Notes under the pieces: model-generated
Told to the model about the DNA's origin: nothing
The model's input: the letters and a program-made list of their open reading frames with translations, nothing else
The model's database searches: none
DNA from: Symbiodinium natans
Taxonomy: Eukaryota > Sar > Dinophyceae > Suessiales > Symbiodiniaceae
DNA length: 64,000 nucleotides
Direction: 5' to 3'
Assembly: GCA_905221605.1 (NCBI GenBank)
Contig: CAJNDS010002211.1
Coordinates: forward strand, 101,001-165,000
Program-made: the position numbers and the translations under genes
Shown: piece after piece, positions 1 through 11,959 of the stretch
How the letters are laid out: the number at the start of each line of letters is the position of its first letter
Numbering within the stretch: position 1 is the stretch's first letter

Positions 1-2043
1 AATCTGGGGAGTAGGATTGTGACCCAAAGAGCACCTCCGCAGGGACATGAAGCGGTTGGTGGTGTGGAAAGGGCAGTGAGAACACTCAAGGAGTTGTTCA
101 GCACGGTGAGGTTGGATCTACGAGCGCAGGGATTTGACTTGAAAAGAAGTCCTCGAGCGTTTGAGTTTGGTCTGATTTACTGTGCTGCAATGCACAATCA
201 CCATGCAGCTGCCTTTGATGGGAAGAAATCACCCCAGGAGTTGGTGCTACAGAGATCCCTCCATGAGTGTGGATCGTCGTTGATAGGTGCTACAGTTCTG
301 GCTGAGCTACCGGATTCGATGAAAACCACGGCGCTCTCCCGGTTTGTGGAAGCAGCCTATGTGTACCCTGAAGTTGGTGGCTTGACTCATGTTGTGAGTG
401 CCATGGTGGATGGTTGTCCAAAACACTTTCGAGCAAAGTCCATCAAGCACATCGTTCCGTTGAAGATTGGGTTGGAGCATTGTCAACATTTGCTCAAGGA
501 GCATGATCCATCGGATACATTGGCTCCCCCGATTCTGAAGGAGAAAGAGGATGGTGTGCCCGATCGGATTGAAGGTGAAGCGGACAAGGCCTTTGAGGGC
601 CGAGTGTCTGAGGGACCGACCACCGACATGAGCAAAGTTGGACCTCCAGCTGCATGGGTGAAGGAACATGGTGGCACAGCGAACTGTCCTGCGTGTGGTC
701 CAAAAAGAGGAAAAGCCAACCACAATGCTGAATGCCGAAAACGGTATGATGATTGGTTGAAAGCTCAACGACAACGGTTGGAATCGAAAGAACCAACAGA
801 GGAGACTCCAAAAATGGACCAGAGAAGCTCAAAGGATGCGGGGGTGATGGAGTCTGGAAGTGAGCCTTCACTCCTGAAACGCCCGAAGATCACCTATGAG
901 AGTCGACCAGATCCCAAGTTGGAGGAGAAGCAAAGCGTCCCAACACCTGCGACAGAAGTTGTGGATGTTGACATGGAGGATTTTGAGGATCCAAGTTTGC
1001 CTTACCAAGGGATTCCAGATGAGGCAATGGAACCTGGATACTTCGAAGGAGAAACTCCCGCTGAGGATGAAGCGATCCCAATGGAGGAAAAAAAACCTCA
1101 AATGGATGTGGATTCAGTTCCAAATGAGTCCAGTCGAGTTCCCCGGCGTTTAGAGAGTTTAACTTCAGATGTGAACTCAGTTCCAGATGAGTCCAATCGA
1201 GTTCCCCGGCTGATCAATCGTATTTGTTTAGACCCAAGACTCGATGTGCCTCAAGGTCCTATTAAAATGGTAAGCAGTGACGAGAGTCCGAAGTTGGTAC
1301 ATGTGACCAATTCGATTCTGCTCAACAAGAATAGCGCTTTCCCGGAGTCCATGAAGGTGTGTGGATCCCAAGTTTGGCTGGCAAGACCCACGAGTGTTCT
1401 GTCTGAGATAGATGGATGTCCATTAGATGTGGATAAAACAGTGGAAGGCCGGCGAACTGAGCTGCAGAGTATGACTGCTCACAAAGCAGGGAGAGTGGTT
1501 GGAGCAGACGAGGCTCAGAAGTTTGCTCGTCAGCATGGGATAAGGATCATCCCAACCCGATGGGTCATAGGCCCAAAGGTGGTGAATGGCAAGGAAGCTG
1601 TGAGAGCTCGGTGTGTGGTGCAAGACATCGCAAAGGGGAGCACAGCATTATCTTTAGGACTGAGTGCTACGACTCCTTCTTTAGAAGCGTTACGGACGCT
1701 TTTGGCCATTGCTTCGGTAGATGCTATGGATATCGCAACTTTGGATGTTAGCACTGCATTCTTGCATTCCCCCCTTCCGAAAGGATCGAAGGCGATTATC
1801 CAATTGCCCAAGGATGTTTCCGCCTGCAAGGACTATTATGTCCCGGTGTTTATGATTCTGGATCAAGCCATGAATGGTTTGAGAGTTGCCGCCAAAGCTT
1901 GGAACTTGAAGCTGGCGACAGTTGTGAAGAAAGTTGGGTTGAAGCAATGCCCAACGGAACCTTCCGTCTTCGAGGGCACTGTGAGAGGGAAAAGATTCCT
2001 CATGTTGTGCTATGTGGGACGATTTGATTCTGTGTGGCACTAG
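1..2043 (+). pseudogene. copia Pol, N-terminal part: integrase tail, zinc knuckle, start of reverse transcriptase
   Basis: The frame is open to the window edge, so the GTG at 19 is not a true start. Counting from 19, residues about 8-40 (EAVGGVERAVRTLKELF) resemble the last catalytic-Glu region of a retroviral-type integrase, which inserts the cDNA. Residues about 223-239 form a C-x2-C-x8-H-x3-C zinc-knuckle-like motif. A long acidic, Pro-rich linker follows, with a partial duplication around VPNESSRVPR and VPDESNRVPR. From about residue 495 the copia reverse transcriptase begins: RWVIGPKVVNGKEAVRARCV, then the first catalytic Asp in LDVSTAFL. The frame runs into a stop at 2041 because of one extra G in 2016-2018, within the YVDD box. 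Family assignment is firm; whether the shift is natural is not known. Confidence 0.88.
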
Positions 2044-5023
2044 AGATGCCATTCGGTTGGTGACCGACACCCTGAACGGAGAGTTGAAGATCAAGGAAAC
2101 GGGTCGAATCACTTCCACTGGTGGAAAGATCACCTTTTTGGGGCGAGAGATTGAGAGACAAGGGAGGCATCTCAGGATGCGAGTGCCCCCGGCATACTTA
2201 GATGCCCTGTTCGAGACAGAGTTCTGTAAGGACCTGAAGGTGGTTACTGCTCCTCCGGACATCGTGAAAACGGTCGAGAAGGGCAGAGCAAGTGGTTCGG
2301 ATCCTGAGTTAAGTGACACTGCAGCTGCGAGGTACAGAGCAGTACTTGGCCGGATTGCATGGTGGGGTCAGTCGAGACCTGACCTGAGTAGGTGGATGTC
2401 CATTCTTTCGCAAGGACAGTCCAAGCCAACAGCATGCTTTGAGCAAGCATTGCGACAAGTGATTAGGTTCCTAAAGGGACAATACCATGCATGGCAGTAC
2501 TTTGGCCCTGATGGGAATGTACCGGACAGTGGGCCGGCGCAGCTGGAAGTGTATGCGGATGCCAGTTGGGCACCCCAAGCGTCGTTAGGACGAAGATCTG
2601 TGTCGGGCATAGCCATCTTTTATAGAGGATGCCTGATCAAGGGAATCTCTCGAGTTCAAGGGTGTGTATCGCTGAGTTCTTGTGAAGCCGAGTTGAGAGC
2701 CATCTTGACTGCGGTACAGGAGAGTGAGGGACTTGCGACTTTGATCGGTCAGTTGGCCGAGTCAGATGTCACGATCCGATTGCACACTGACAGTTCCTCA
2801 GCGAGAGCGGTTTTGCTAAACCGTGGGTTGAGTAGGCGAGTTCGCCACTTAGACATCGCTGTCTGCTATCTTCAGGAGCGGATACAGGAAGCTCAGACCT
2901 TGAAGGTCATTTGGTGCCCGACAGCGGGAATGATCGCTGACGTTCTTACAAAGTGCTTGAGTCAAGTGACATTCTGTCAGCACCAGCAAGCTATGGGTAT
3001 ATACCCTGGTGAAGATGTGCAGCAGGTGTGGAGGATCTGTGGAATCCGACCAAGGGTTGGAGTTCAGGCATACCAGTGTGCCGAGGCAACTGGATGCAGT
3101 GTGGAGCAAGTTGGATCGTTGAAAAGTGTGAAAAAGGGTGGTGAAGTTTTTGAAAATTTCCACCTTAGAAGTCCCGAAACCCTTCGTGAAGACTCTTCCC
3201 CTGAGGTTCAAGAAATGGATTTATGGTCCACCCGCAAAAGCTTTGGTTCAAGCACCACGGAAGCTAGCCCTAGCCTGGAGCCTGTACCTTTGGTGAAGGA
3301 CAGGAAAATGGCAGCTGAAGACAGCAGGAAGGGTGAGCAGGGTGCTGAGATGAAAAGCCCCTTTTGGTGTAAGGTTTGCAAATGGTTGTTCAGATCCGAG
3401 CATGCTGCCGGGTTGAGCTGGGATGAAAGTGGCAAGCCCAAGTGCGAAAAGTGCAAACAGACTGTGACAGTCTCTGGCACGGATGCAAGCCATGCATTCC
3501 ATCTCCGAGAGGCAGAGAAGGAGCGCCGAGCTGCTGGAAAAAGGGGTGATAAAGGTGAAAGCCGAGGCTCAGGCCAAGCTGCACCGAAACCCAAGGCCAT
3601 GCCGAAGGTGATTGAACGGATGGTCGACGTGTTTCCGGAGCTGGCGGATCCAGAGCCGCCGAAGTGGTTCGGTGATGTGTCATGGAGTATCTGCCGGCGC
3701 GGAACTCCAGTGGATGAGCTAGAGCTCAAGGACGTGGTAGGCACGCTATCCGACAAGGATATGTTGCGCTATCAAAGCTCATACGAGAAGCTGGTGAAGC
3801 CCATCCAGGAGGTGTGTGAGCTACAGGAGAAACCCACGAAGATCTTCGGAATCTTGGATGTCCGTGGACAGATTGGTGGCAAGGCCATCATCTGGGAGAT
3901 GGCAGTGAATGAAGGAGGACTGTACATGGAAGTACCGCCGGGAACGTGTGGCCTGGCGATGTTGAGCTTCGTGAGGTACTTGAAGAGAAAAGGGATAGTC
4001 CCTGTTTTGCTTCTGGGTGAGCACCAGGACCTCGGAGTCTTGCGGATGGTGGATCTGTTGTGCATGCTACCCATTTTGGGAGCAGAGAGGATCATGGAGG
4101 ATGAAGCTGAGAGCTCGTATTATCCCCCATGGGTGTTGCGCTGGAAGAGAAGTGCAAAGGAAGGATCCTTGGTGTTTAAGGAACTGGTGGAGCGAGTGCG
4201 AGTGATTTCGATGTTGTCGTGTGATACACTTCGGATTCACGAGCCGGAGCTGAGGGAGAGACCAGTCCCCAAGTGGTCGTTTGTGGCCTACAGCCACTAC
4301 AGATCCGTGATGGAGTCTGTTGCAGGATTCTTGGAGGACCTGGAGAAAAAGAAAGAGGAGATCACCGACACGCAGAGGGCGGCAAGCTGGAAGAAGGTGG
4401 TTGCGAGTGAGACTCGAAGCGGTGTTGTGTGGATCTGCAAGTGTAAGTGGCACTTGCCGACCGACTATGTGGTGAGGTTCAACTTGACGTTGCCTGCCGA
4501 CATGTGGCAGCAAGCCTTTGGGATCATGGGTGAGAATGTTGGGAAACTCGAGAAGGAGGAAAAGGACCTGAAGCGGATCCTCAAGGCTGCAGCGGAACAG
4601 CAAGACCGAGAGTTCGAGGAAGCTGAGCGAAAGCGCAAGCGCATCGCCGACCTGTCAGCTGCCGAGGAAGAAGCTGCTAAGAGAGCAAAGCTGGAAGGCG
4701 AAGCGGTTCGCTCGCCTGTGTCAGTTGTACCATCTGAGTTGGATGCAGCAGCTATCGCGCAGATTGCTGAGCGTGTGAAGGCAAGCTTTAGTGTTGCCGA
4801 TTTGGAGCTGATGTTGGAAGAGAAGAAGAGAAAGGTTGGAGACCAGCCAACTGAGAGGCCTGCGGAGACGCCAGCTGAGCCTAGCCGATCTTCGCAGGAT
4901 GTGATGATGGAAACGAGGACGGCTGAGTTGGCGGAGATGAAGGAAGCCGCCAAGGAGCGCCGCGCCAAGTTGATGGAGTCAACTGGAGCTGGCGAGAAGA
5001 AGGGCGAAGAGGATGAAGAATGA
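2018..5023 (+). pseudogene. copia Pol, C-terminal part: rest of reverse transcriptase, RNase H, long extension
   Basis: This frame resumes exactly at the DD of the catalytic box and reads through the copia thumb region (YRAVLGRIAWWGQSRPDLSR, RQVIRFLKG). RNase H follows at about 2548-2960 with YADASWAP, a VSLSSCEAELRAI helix, LHTDSSSARAV and MIADVLTK, the standard copia motifs. RNase H degrades the RNA strand during cDNA synthesis. Copia polyproteins usually stop soon after ADVLTK, but here about 690 further residues stay open. They carry a CKVC...CEKC zinc-ribbon-like pair (about 3366-3450), an uncharacterised globular stretch (about 3600-4500, with a second CKCKW motif near 4435), and a highly charged Glu/Lys/Arg/Ala coiled-coil-like tail to 5023. 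I recognise no family in the extension. Confidence 0.85.
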
Positions 5024-5770
5024 ACTGAGATGCTAAGTGATCTCAGTGGTTGGGTGGGTGAGTGAAACCCGCAGCCATTTTTTTTGGAAGCCATGGCCGC
5101 GTTGCCGCCATGGAGCGCCCGCGATTTTTCTGGTTAGTGTGAGCCCTTGTTTCAGTGCATGAGAAGTTTGCAAAGAGGAGGCAAAATGATGATGAAACTC
5201 AACGAGGGACTCTATAGCCCCTTCTGCAAGGCGTCTGATTGCCACCTCTGAAGACGTTTTTGGCTGATGGTACGCTGGAAGAAGCGAAACTATGAAGCCA
5301 ATCTTTTCCTGAAGGATCAGCTAGCCGATGCTAGTTGGTGAGTTTGGTGACCTGGAAGATGCGAGACTGAGGAGGAGTACCACGACAAGGTCGAGTGCTG
5401 AGTGGGAAACATCTGAAGCTTGCATTAATTCGTTTTCACGTGTTTGTCACCACGAACTCTTGGATTCGTTCCAAGACAACCCTGCCCCAGTGCAGGTGGG
5501 TGCAAGTTTAATTCGTTTTTCACGTGTTTGGACAACGAACTCTTGGGTTACCAGTGATGTGGACCCAGGACAACCTGCCTGATGGTGGGATCTTGCATGA
5601 GTTTTAAGTTTGATGTCAGAGATCGACTGGTGTGTTGTTTGTTTCGTTTGGTGGCGAGTACGCACCAAGGGAATGTGGCCAGGGCATCCCCTTAGTGTTG
5701 AAGTGCCGAGCTGGGCTTGGACTTCAGATCTTTGACATGAACCCTCAGCAAAATGCGGGGGGTGGAAGAT
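5024..5770 (+). other. noncoding 3' part of the retroelement before the putative LTR
   Basis: No convincing gene. It contains an imperfect direct repeat about 82 bp apart (5427-5466 and 5509-5550), each copy with a TTCACGTGTTTG core followed by ACGAACTCTTGG. The stretch ends in the G-rich purine run 5757-5769, a candidate polypurine tract for plus-strand priming. Confidence 0.45.
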
Positions 5771-6100
5771 TGTGGCTGATCAGTGATGTTTTTGTCATGT
5801 TTTGGATCAGCTTGTATAGGTTTGTTTTGCTTCGGAGTGATTGGGAATCCGTGTGATCCCATCCTCGATGGTTTATGCCTCGTTGATTTCCAAGGAAATC
5901 ATACGAGTGTGTTTTTGCCCAATACGCTATTTAAAGTGAGTGTGCAGTGTGTAGGAACTTCGTTCTGAAGCTGAGTTTAAGCTCACAAGAGAGAATTCGT
6001 TTAGTTTGTGCACTTCGTGACTTTTGGCTCAAGTGGCTCTGACTGTGAAAAAGAGAGAGTTGTCCGCACTTGTGTGAGAGGTCAGGGTTCGTGCTTTCAA
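5771..6100 (+). repeat. possible 3' LTR (start only)
   Basis: TGTGGCTGATCAG begins right after the candidate polypurine tract, and copia LTRs begin with TG. A TATTTAAAG box near 5929 could serve as a promoter element. The end is not determined, because the 5' LTR needed for comparison is outside the window. Confidence 0.35.
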
Positions 6101-6466
6101 GGGAAAAGGTACCAGAGGGACCTTCGGTTTTTCACGCATAGGCTTCAGGTTCGCGCTTTTACTTCATGCCGGGTCCTGAAACCCGATAGGCTTCAGGTTC
6201 GCGATTTCCCTCCCTGCTGCTCCCAAGTCCCGAGGGACCACAAGGTTTTAGGCAGCAGTTTGAGAAGCCTACTTACTGCTGGGCCTTCCGGAGAAGTTTT
6301 AGGCAGCAGTTTGAGAGGCCTAATCACTCTGAGCCCTCCAGGGAAGGTTGAGGCAACAGTTTGAGAAACCGAATCACTTCTGGGCCTTCAGGCAATTGTT
6401 GGGACAAGCAGTTTGAGAGGTCCGGCGTCCATTGCTGGCATCCAGAAACTTGAAGATACTGTGGTC

Positions 6467-6813
6467 CCTCAACTGCCCCGCAGGGAGGGACATGGCACCT
6501 CGAACCTGTGCATGTGCGGGCACCTGGTGACGAGGCTCGTACTAGCTAGGAGGCGTGGCAATTGCGCACTCCACTGTTGCAAAGTTGATACGCTGCACGA
6601 GCGGGAGAGGCAGGCTTACTGCAGAGTGTAGGGCAGTTATTCGCATCAACAGGCAAAGAGCTGGTGTAAGCCCCACAGTGAGCAGCACAGCCCTCACGCA
6701 TGCAGGCTGGTATAGCCACACAGCAAGCAGCACAGCAACCGCACGCGAACTGGATGCATCGAAAGCACAAACCTTTGCTGCGTTCTCGCTCTTACTAGCA
6801 GACAAAGGCCCGC
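6467..6813 (+). repeat. long direct repeat, copy 1
   Basis: About 345 bp that recur at 8409-8757 with a few indels. Shared landmarks are GGCACCTCGAAC, GTGCGGGCACCTGGTGACGA and GCATCAACAGGCAAAG. It contains internal short repeats ending in AGCAGCACAG. No protein-like frame. Confidence 0.85.
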
Positions 6814-7838
6814 GCAATGCGCAAAGCACTTCCTTGGCGTTCTCGCTCTGACTAACCAAGGGAAGCGCACGACAAACAAACACCCACCGGCAAAAGCACC
6901 AATTATTCAGCAGCCCAAATCAATGCTGCGCCACGTCTGGCACAGACATTAAGCGAAAGTATGGGTAGGCCGTAAGGCAAGGAACCTCCGTCACCTAAAC
7001 TGAGCGCTGCTTGCAAGAGGCTATATTCTTACAGCCCCGCGCAGCGGCCGATTTTTGAGACGGTGCAAGAGCCCCAAAGGTTGCTGGCTGGCACGGAGGC
7101 AGTGTTTTTCAGGTGGAGCGTATCGGCTTGGCGTGCTTAGCCTGGTGCAATTTAAGGCCCACAAGGCTTCTTAACAGTCTGCAGCCACCGCGCCAAGTGT
7201 GAGAGTTAAGGGGCCTAGAACTTGGAGCCCCGCATAGCGGCCGATTTTTCAAGCACTTTAAGCAGGTTCCCGTGACCCTGATGTGGGACCCACCACAGCA
7301 AAGTGCTAGGCCGAGTCACTACTGGACCTGCTGGGATAGGTCGAAGCAGCAGTTCCTTACATCCCTTCTGGGCCTTCCTGGCGAAGGTTCCGGCAAGCCG
7401 TTTGCAGGGCTTAATCACTTCTAGGCCTTCTGGAGAAGTTTTAGGCAACAGTTTAAGAGGCCTGCTCACTGCTGGGCCTCTGGAGAAGTTTTAGGCAGCA
7501 GTTTGAGAGGCCTAATCACAACAGTTTGAGAAACCTTTTTACTTCTGGGCCTTCAGGCAACTGTTAGGACAGCAGTTTGAGAGGCCTAATCATTTCTAGG
7601 CCTTCTGAAAATCTTGAGGCATCAGTTTAAGAGCTCACACCTACTGCTTCTCTGGACGCCCTCCTGGCCGCGCAGTGAATCGCAGGCAAGGTGCTCAAGA
7701 TGCCTGTCAATGGATGCGGCGTCCATTGCTTGGCATCCAGAAACTAAAAGATATCTGTGGTTCCTCAACTGCCCCGCGCAGCAGCCGATTTTTGCGACTG
7801 CAAACCTGTTGCAGAATAGGCGCAACGATACACATCTC

Positions 7839-8130
7839 TGCTGCTCTTAGGTCCTGTGAGAGCCAATAGGCTCGTGATGTGTCTCCACCTTGCTCTCAGA
7901 TCCCGCAGGTCAACAAGCTTCAGGCTCGAGATCTCTCTTCCTGCTCCCGGATCCGGAGAGTCCATAGGCTTCAGGTTTGCGAATCTGCTCTCAGGTCCTG
8001 TGAGAGCCGATAGGCTTGTGATATCTCTCCGCCTTGCTCGCAGGTCCCGTAGGTCAACAAGCTTCAGGCACAAGATCTCTCCCTGCTGCTCCCGGGTCCG
8101 GAAAGTCCACAGGCTTTTAGGTTTGCGATT
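7839..8130 (+). repeat. tandem duplication, unit about 145 bp
   Basis: Two head-to-tail units (7839-7982 and 7983-8130) share GGTCCTGTGAGAGCC, AGGTCAACAAGCTTCAGG and the AGTCCA(T/C)AGGCTT-TAGGTTTGCGA end. Point differences and one small insertion separate them. Confidence 0.85.
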
Positions 8131-8408
8131 TACCTGCGTGCTGCTCCCTACCTCCCTACTAGTTGCCTGAAGAAGTGTTTAGGTTTCTCAAACTGTTGCC
8201 TCACCTTCCCTGGAGGGCTCAGAGTGATTAGGCCTCTCAAACTGCTGCCTAAAACTTCTCCGGAAAGCCCAGCAGTAAGAAGGCCTCTCAAACTGCTAAA
8301 ACTTCTTCAGAAGGCCCAGATGTGATTAGAACTCGCAAACGGTTGCAGGAACCTTTGCCAGAAGGCCCAGAAGGGATGACAGAATCTGCTGCTTCAGCCC
8401 TACCAGAA

Positions 8409-8757
8409 GGCCCTGTGGTCCTCAACTGCCCCGCACACGAAGGGAAATGGCACCTCGAACTGTGCATGTGCGGGCACCTGGTGACGAGGCTAGCTAGGGG
8501 GTGTGGCAATTGCGCACTCACTGTTGCAAAGAGTTGATGCGCTGCACGGGCGGGAGAGGCAGGCTTACTGCAGGTGTAGGGCAGTTATTCGCATCAACAG
8601 GCAAAGGGCTGGTGTAAGCCACACAGTGAGCAGCACAGCCCTCACGCATGCAGGCTGGTATAGCCACACAGCAAGCAGCAGCAACCGCACGCGAACTGGA
8701 TGCATCGAAAGCACACCTTTGCTGCGTTCTCGCTCTTACTAGCAGACAAAGGCCCGG
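8409..8757 (+). repeat. long direct repeat, copy 2
   Basis: Second copy of the module at 6467-6813, in the same orientation about 1.94 kb downstream. It differs by small deletions, for example near 8500 and 8690. Confidence 0.85.
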
Positions 8758-8759
8758 GG

Positions 8760-10480
8760 CTGACGAGTGCGTTTGGGCCATTCGAGAATGATGCACGGCG
8801 TTCACAAGGTAAACATTGATCTCAGACTGCGGCAAAAACACGCTCCTATCTTCACATGCACCGCAAAGTTAAAAGGTTTGGTAAAAGCGTATTCGCACTT
8901 GCGACATAGTGCAGATACCTTACGCCGAAGCTATCCGTACTGCACAGACGCGCAAGAAACACAAACAACTGTGTACCAAACGGCAAACAAAGAGAAAGAG
9001 AACAGGCGTTCTCAATCTCTATAAGAGATTGTCTCAATCTATAAGAGATTGTTTCCGGAGTGACAGGACAGCTGAGGGCTTAGTTGACGTCACTTTGGAA
9101 GGTTGGAGCGGGCGAACCCAACAGTCAGTGTGCACAAGACAAAGACTAAACAGCCTGAAGGCGTAGGTGTGTGTTTGCTTTGTAGCTGGGGCCCCTTAGC
9201 ATTGTGCAGTTTCTTGTGAGCGCCCGCTTGCAAGAAGAATCCAGAGCTTGGCTTTGGCTGTTTCAACACCGCAAGCTTGGTTTGCCCTTCTGCCTACGAG
9301 TCAGGTTCCAAGCACTTTAGCTAAGAACTTCCACCCCTTCTTCGGCTGCTTCAGTCAAGAGCTTAGGCCAAGGAGGGTTACGGACACACACTCCAACCCC
9401 TTTAAGTTCAACACAGTTCCAGCACAGTCAAGAGCTCCAGGCACCCAAACAGCCCAAAGTCCCAAACCCCAGGTGATGCCCTGCGCATGATAGAATGAAA
9501 GTAGACAGTTGGGCAGATTGTTTTGGGCCTACTCTTAAAATTAAATTTCTTTCCTTTTTCAGTTTAAGTCTTGAGCTCTGTGAACTTGGAACGTTCCCTA
9601 ACTAACATTCCTTGATGGGGATAAATTTGACTCTCTCTCAACCTGAATCCGAACCTCAAACCCCCAAGACGGCACGCTTTGGTACCCTTGAGAGACAAAA
9701 ATCATATTGTGTCACTCTCTCACCGACTAGCTTTGATATTTGTCCCATTCCAACTTTGTTCAGAACTTCAGTATGATTCTTGTGGCATCTTCGGCTTATA
9801 AGAACGAAAGGGGCTTAAAGGCTTCGAAGACTTTCAAGGACCATCCCTTTGTTCTTACCTTCAAAGCCTTTAAAGCCCCTTTCCCTTCGTTCCTTTGTTC
9901 TTACTTTAAAGCCTTCGAAGCTCCCTTCCTGACCCGAAGCTTTCAAAGCCCCCTTCTTCACATTCAAAGCCTGGAGAATTGGAGGAAGTTGGAGCATCTA
10001 AAGACGAACAATGATAATGTATAATGCTGCTGGAGATCTCTGGACAGCAAGATGCGGTTTTTGGACAAGAGAGCAATGAAAACCCTTCTTTCTAGATGTT
10101 GAAGTAAGACGACAGGCAACACTGGACTTAATGGCAAGGAGCTGGTAGTTCGTTGAGACTGTCTGGCAAGGTTCTTGTAATGTATATTCTTAAGTTGTTC
10201 CAGGCCAATTGGGATTTCTCGATCCAAGACCGTTCAATTGGAAGGATCTTTGAAGCACAAGTTATCTAGTGAAGAACCAAAAATGGTAATAAGGAACTTG
10301 CCCAAGAATCGCCAGTAGTTACCAGGTTGATTGAACCACAACTCTTCACCTGAAACCCTTTTAACTGATCCGCAAACCCTAAACCTGAAGTTCTAAACCC
10401 GAAGCCCTGTATCCTTAAAAAAGCCGAAGTCCCTTTTCAGAACAAGGTCGAAGCGCCTAGACGCAGCAGTCGGACCAGCG
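8760..10480. other. gene-free stretch with short repeats
   Basis: No gene seen. It holds a short tandem with ATAAGAGATTGT twice (9013-9052) and an inverted-repeat block at 9803-9900. 10320-10445 is Ala/Pro-poor CCCTAAACC-like sequence that may be a decayed telomeric tract. Confidence 0.4.
9803..9900. repeat. imperfect inverted repeat (hairpin)
   Basis: The left arm GAACGAAAGGGGCTTAAAGG pairs with the right arm around 9862-9896, which ends in CCCCTTTCCCTTCGTTC. Further AAAGCC/CTTCAAAGCC copies follow to about 9970. Confidence 0.7.
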
Positions 10481-10689
10481 CTTTGCCGGTCTTCCCGCCG
10501 GCTGGACGTTTTTCGAGGTTAAGAGTGTTTGGAATTTCGGATTTTGACAATGTTCTCTCTGCGCTCTCCTGTTGCAAATCCATTCAGCTGGTCCGCAGAT
10601 CCAACGCCCCCAAAGAGAAGTCCAGGAGAGCCCGCCACCGCCCCAGTAGCCCAGCATTCATAGGGGGGAAATGCCTGCCTGCCTCTGAG

Positions 10690-11950
<1,261 letters not shown>

Positions 11951-11959
11951 TTTTTAATG

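Larger units (their letters stand above)
1..6100 (+). mobile_element. Ty1/copia-type LTR retrotransposon, 5' end cut by the window
   Basis: The window opens inside the polyprotein: the frame is open from base 1 with integrase-like sequence, so gag, protease, most of integrase and the 5' LTR lie outside. Domain order integrase, reverse transcriptase, RNase H is the Pseudoviridae (copia) order. The coding part ends at 5023. A polypurine run at about 5757-5769 followed by TGTGG at 5771 is a possible start of the 3' LTR, and a TATTTAAA-like box lies near 5929. The right end at 6100 is a guess, since the other LTR is not available for comparison. The element is broken by a frameshift at the reverse transcriptase active site, so this copy is probably dead unless the shift is programmed or a sequencing error. 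Confidence 0.85.
6130..8760. repeat. nested direct and inverted repeat complex
   Basis: A roughly 2.6-kb block is built from a few repeated modules. Units containing GCAGTTTGAGAGGCCTAATC recur at 6253-6420, 7430-7640 and, inverted, at 8179-8340. The arm 6253-6369 is matched almost base for base by the reverse complement of 8179-8297. A second module is a direct repeat, 6467-6813 against 8409-8757. A third is a tandem pair of about 145 bp (7839-7982 and 7983-8130) with short relatives at 6139-6230. No open frame looks like a protein. The overall shape resembles a decayed composite or foldback element. Confidence 0.8.
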
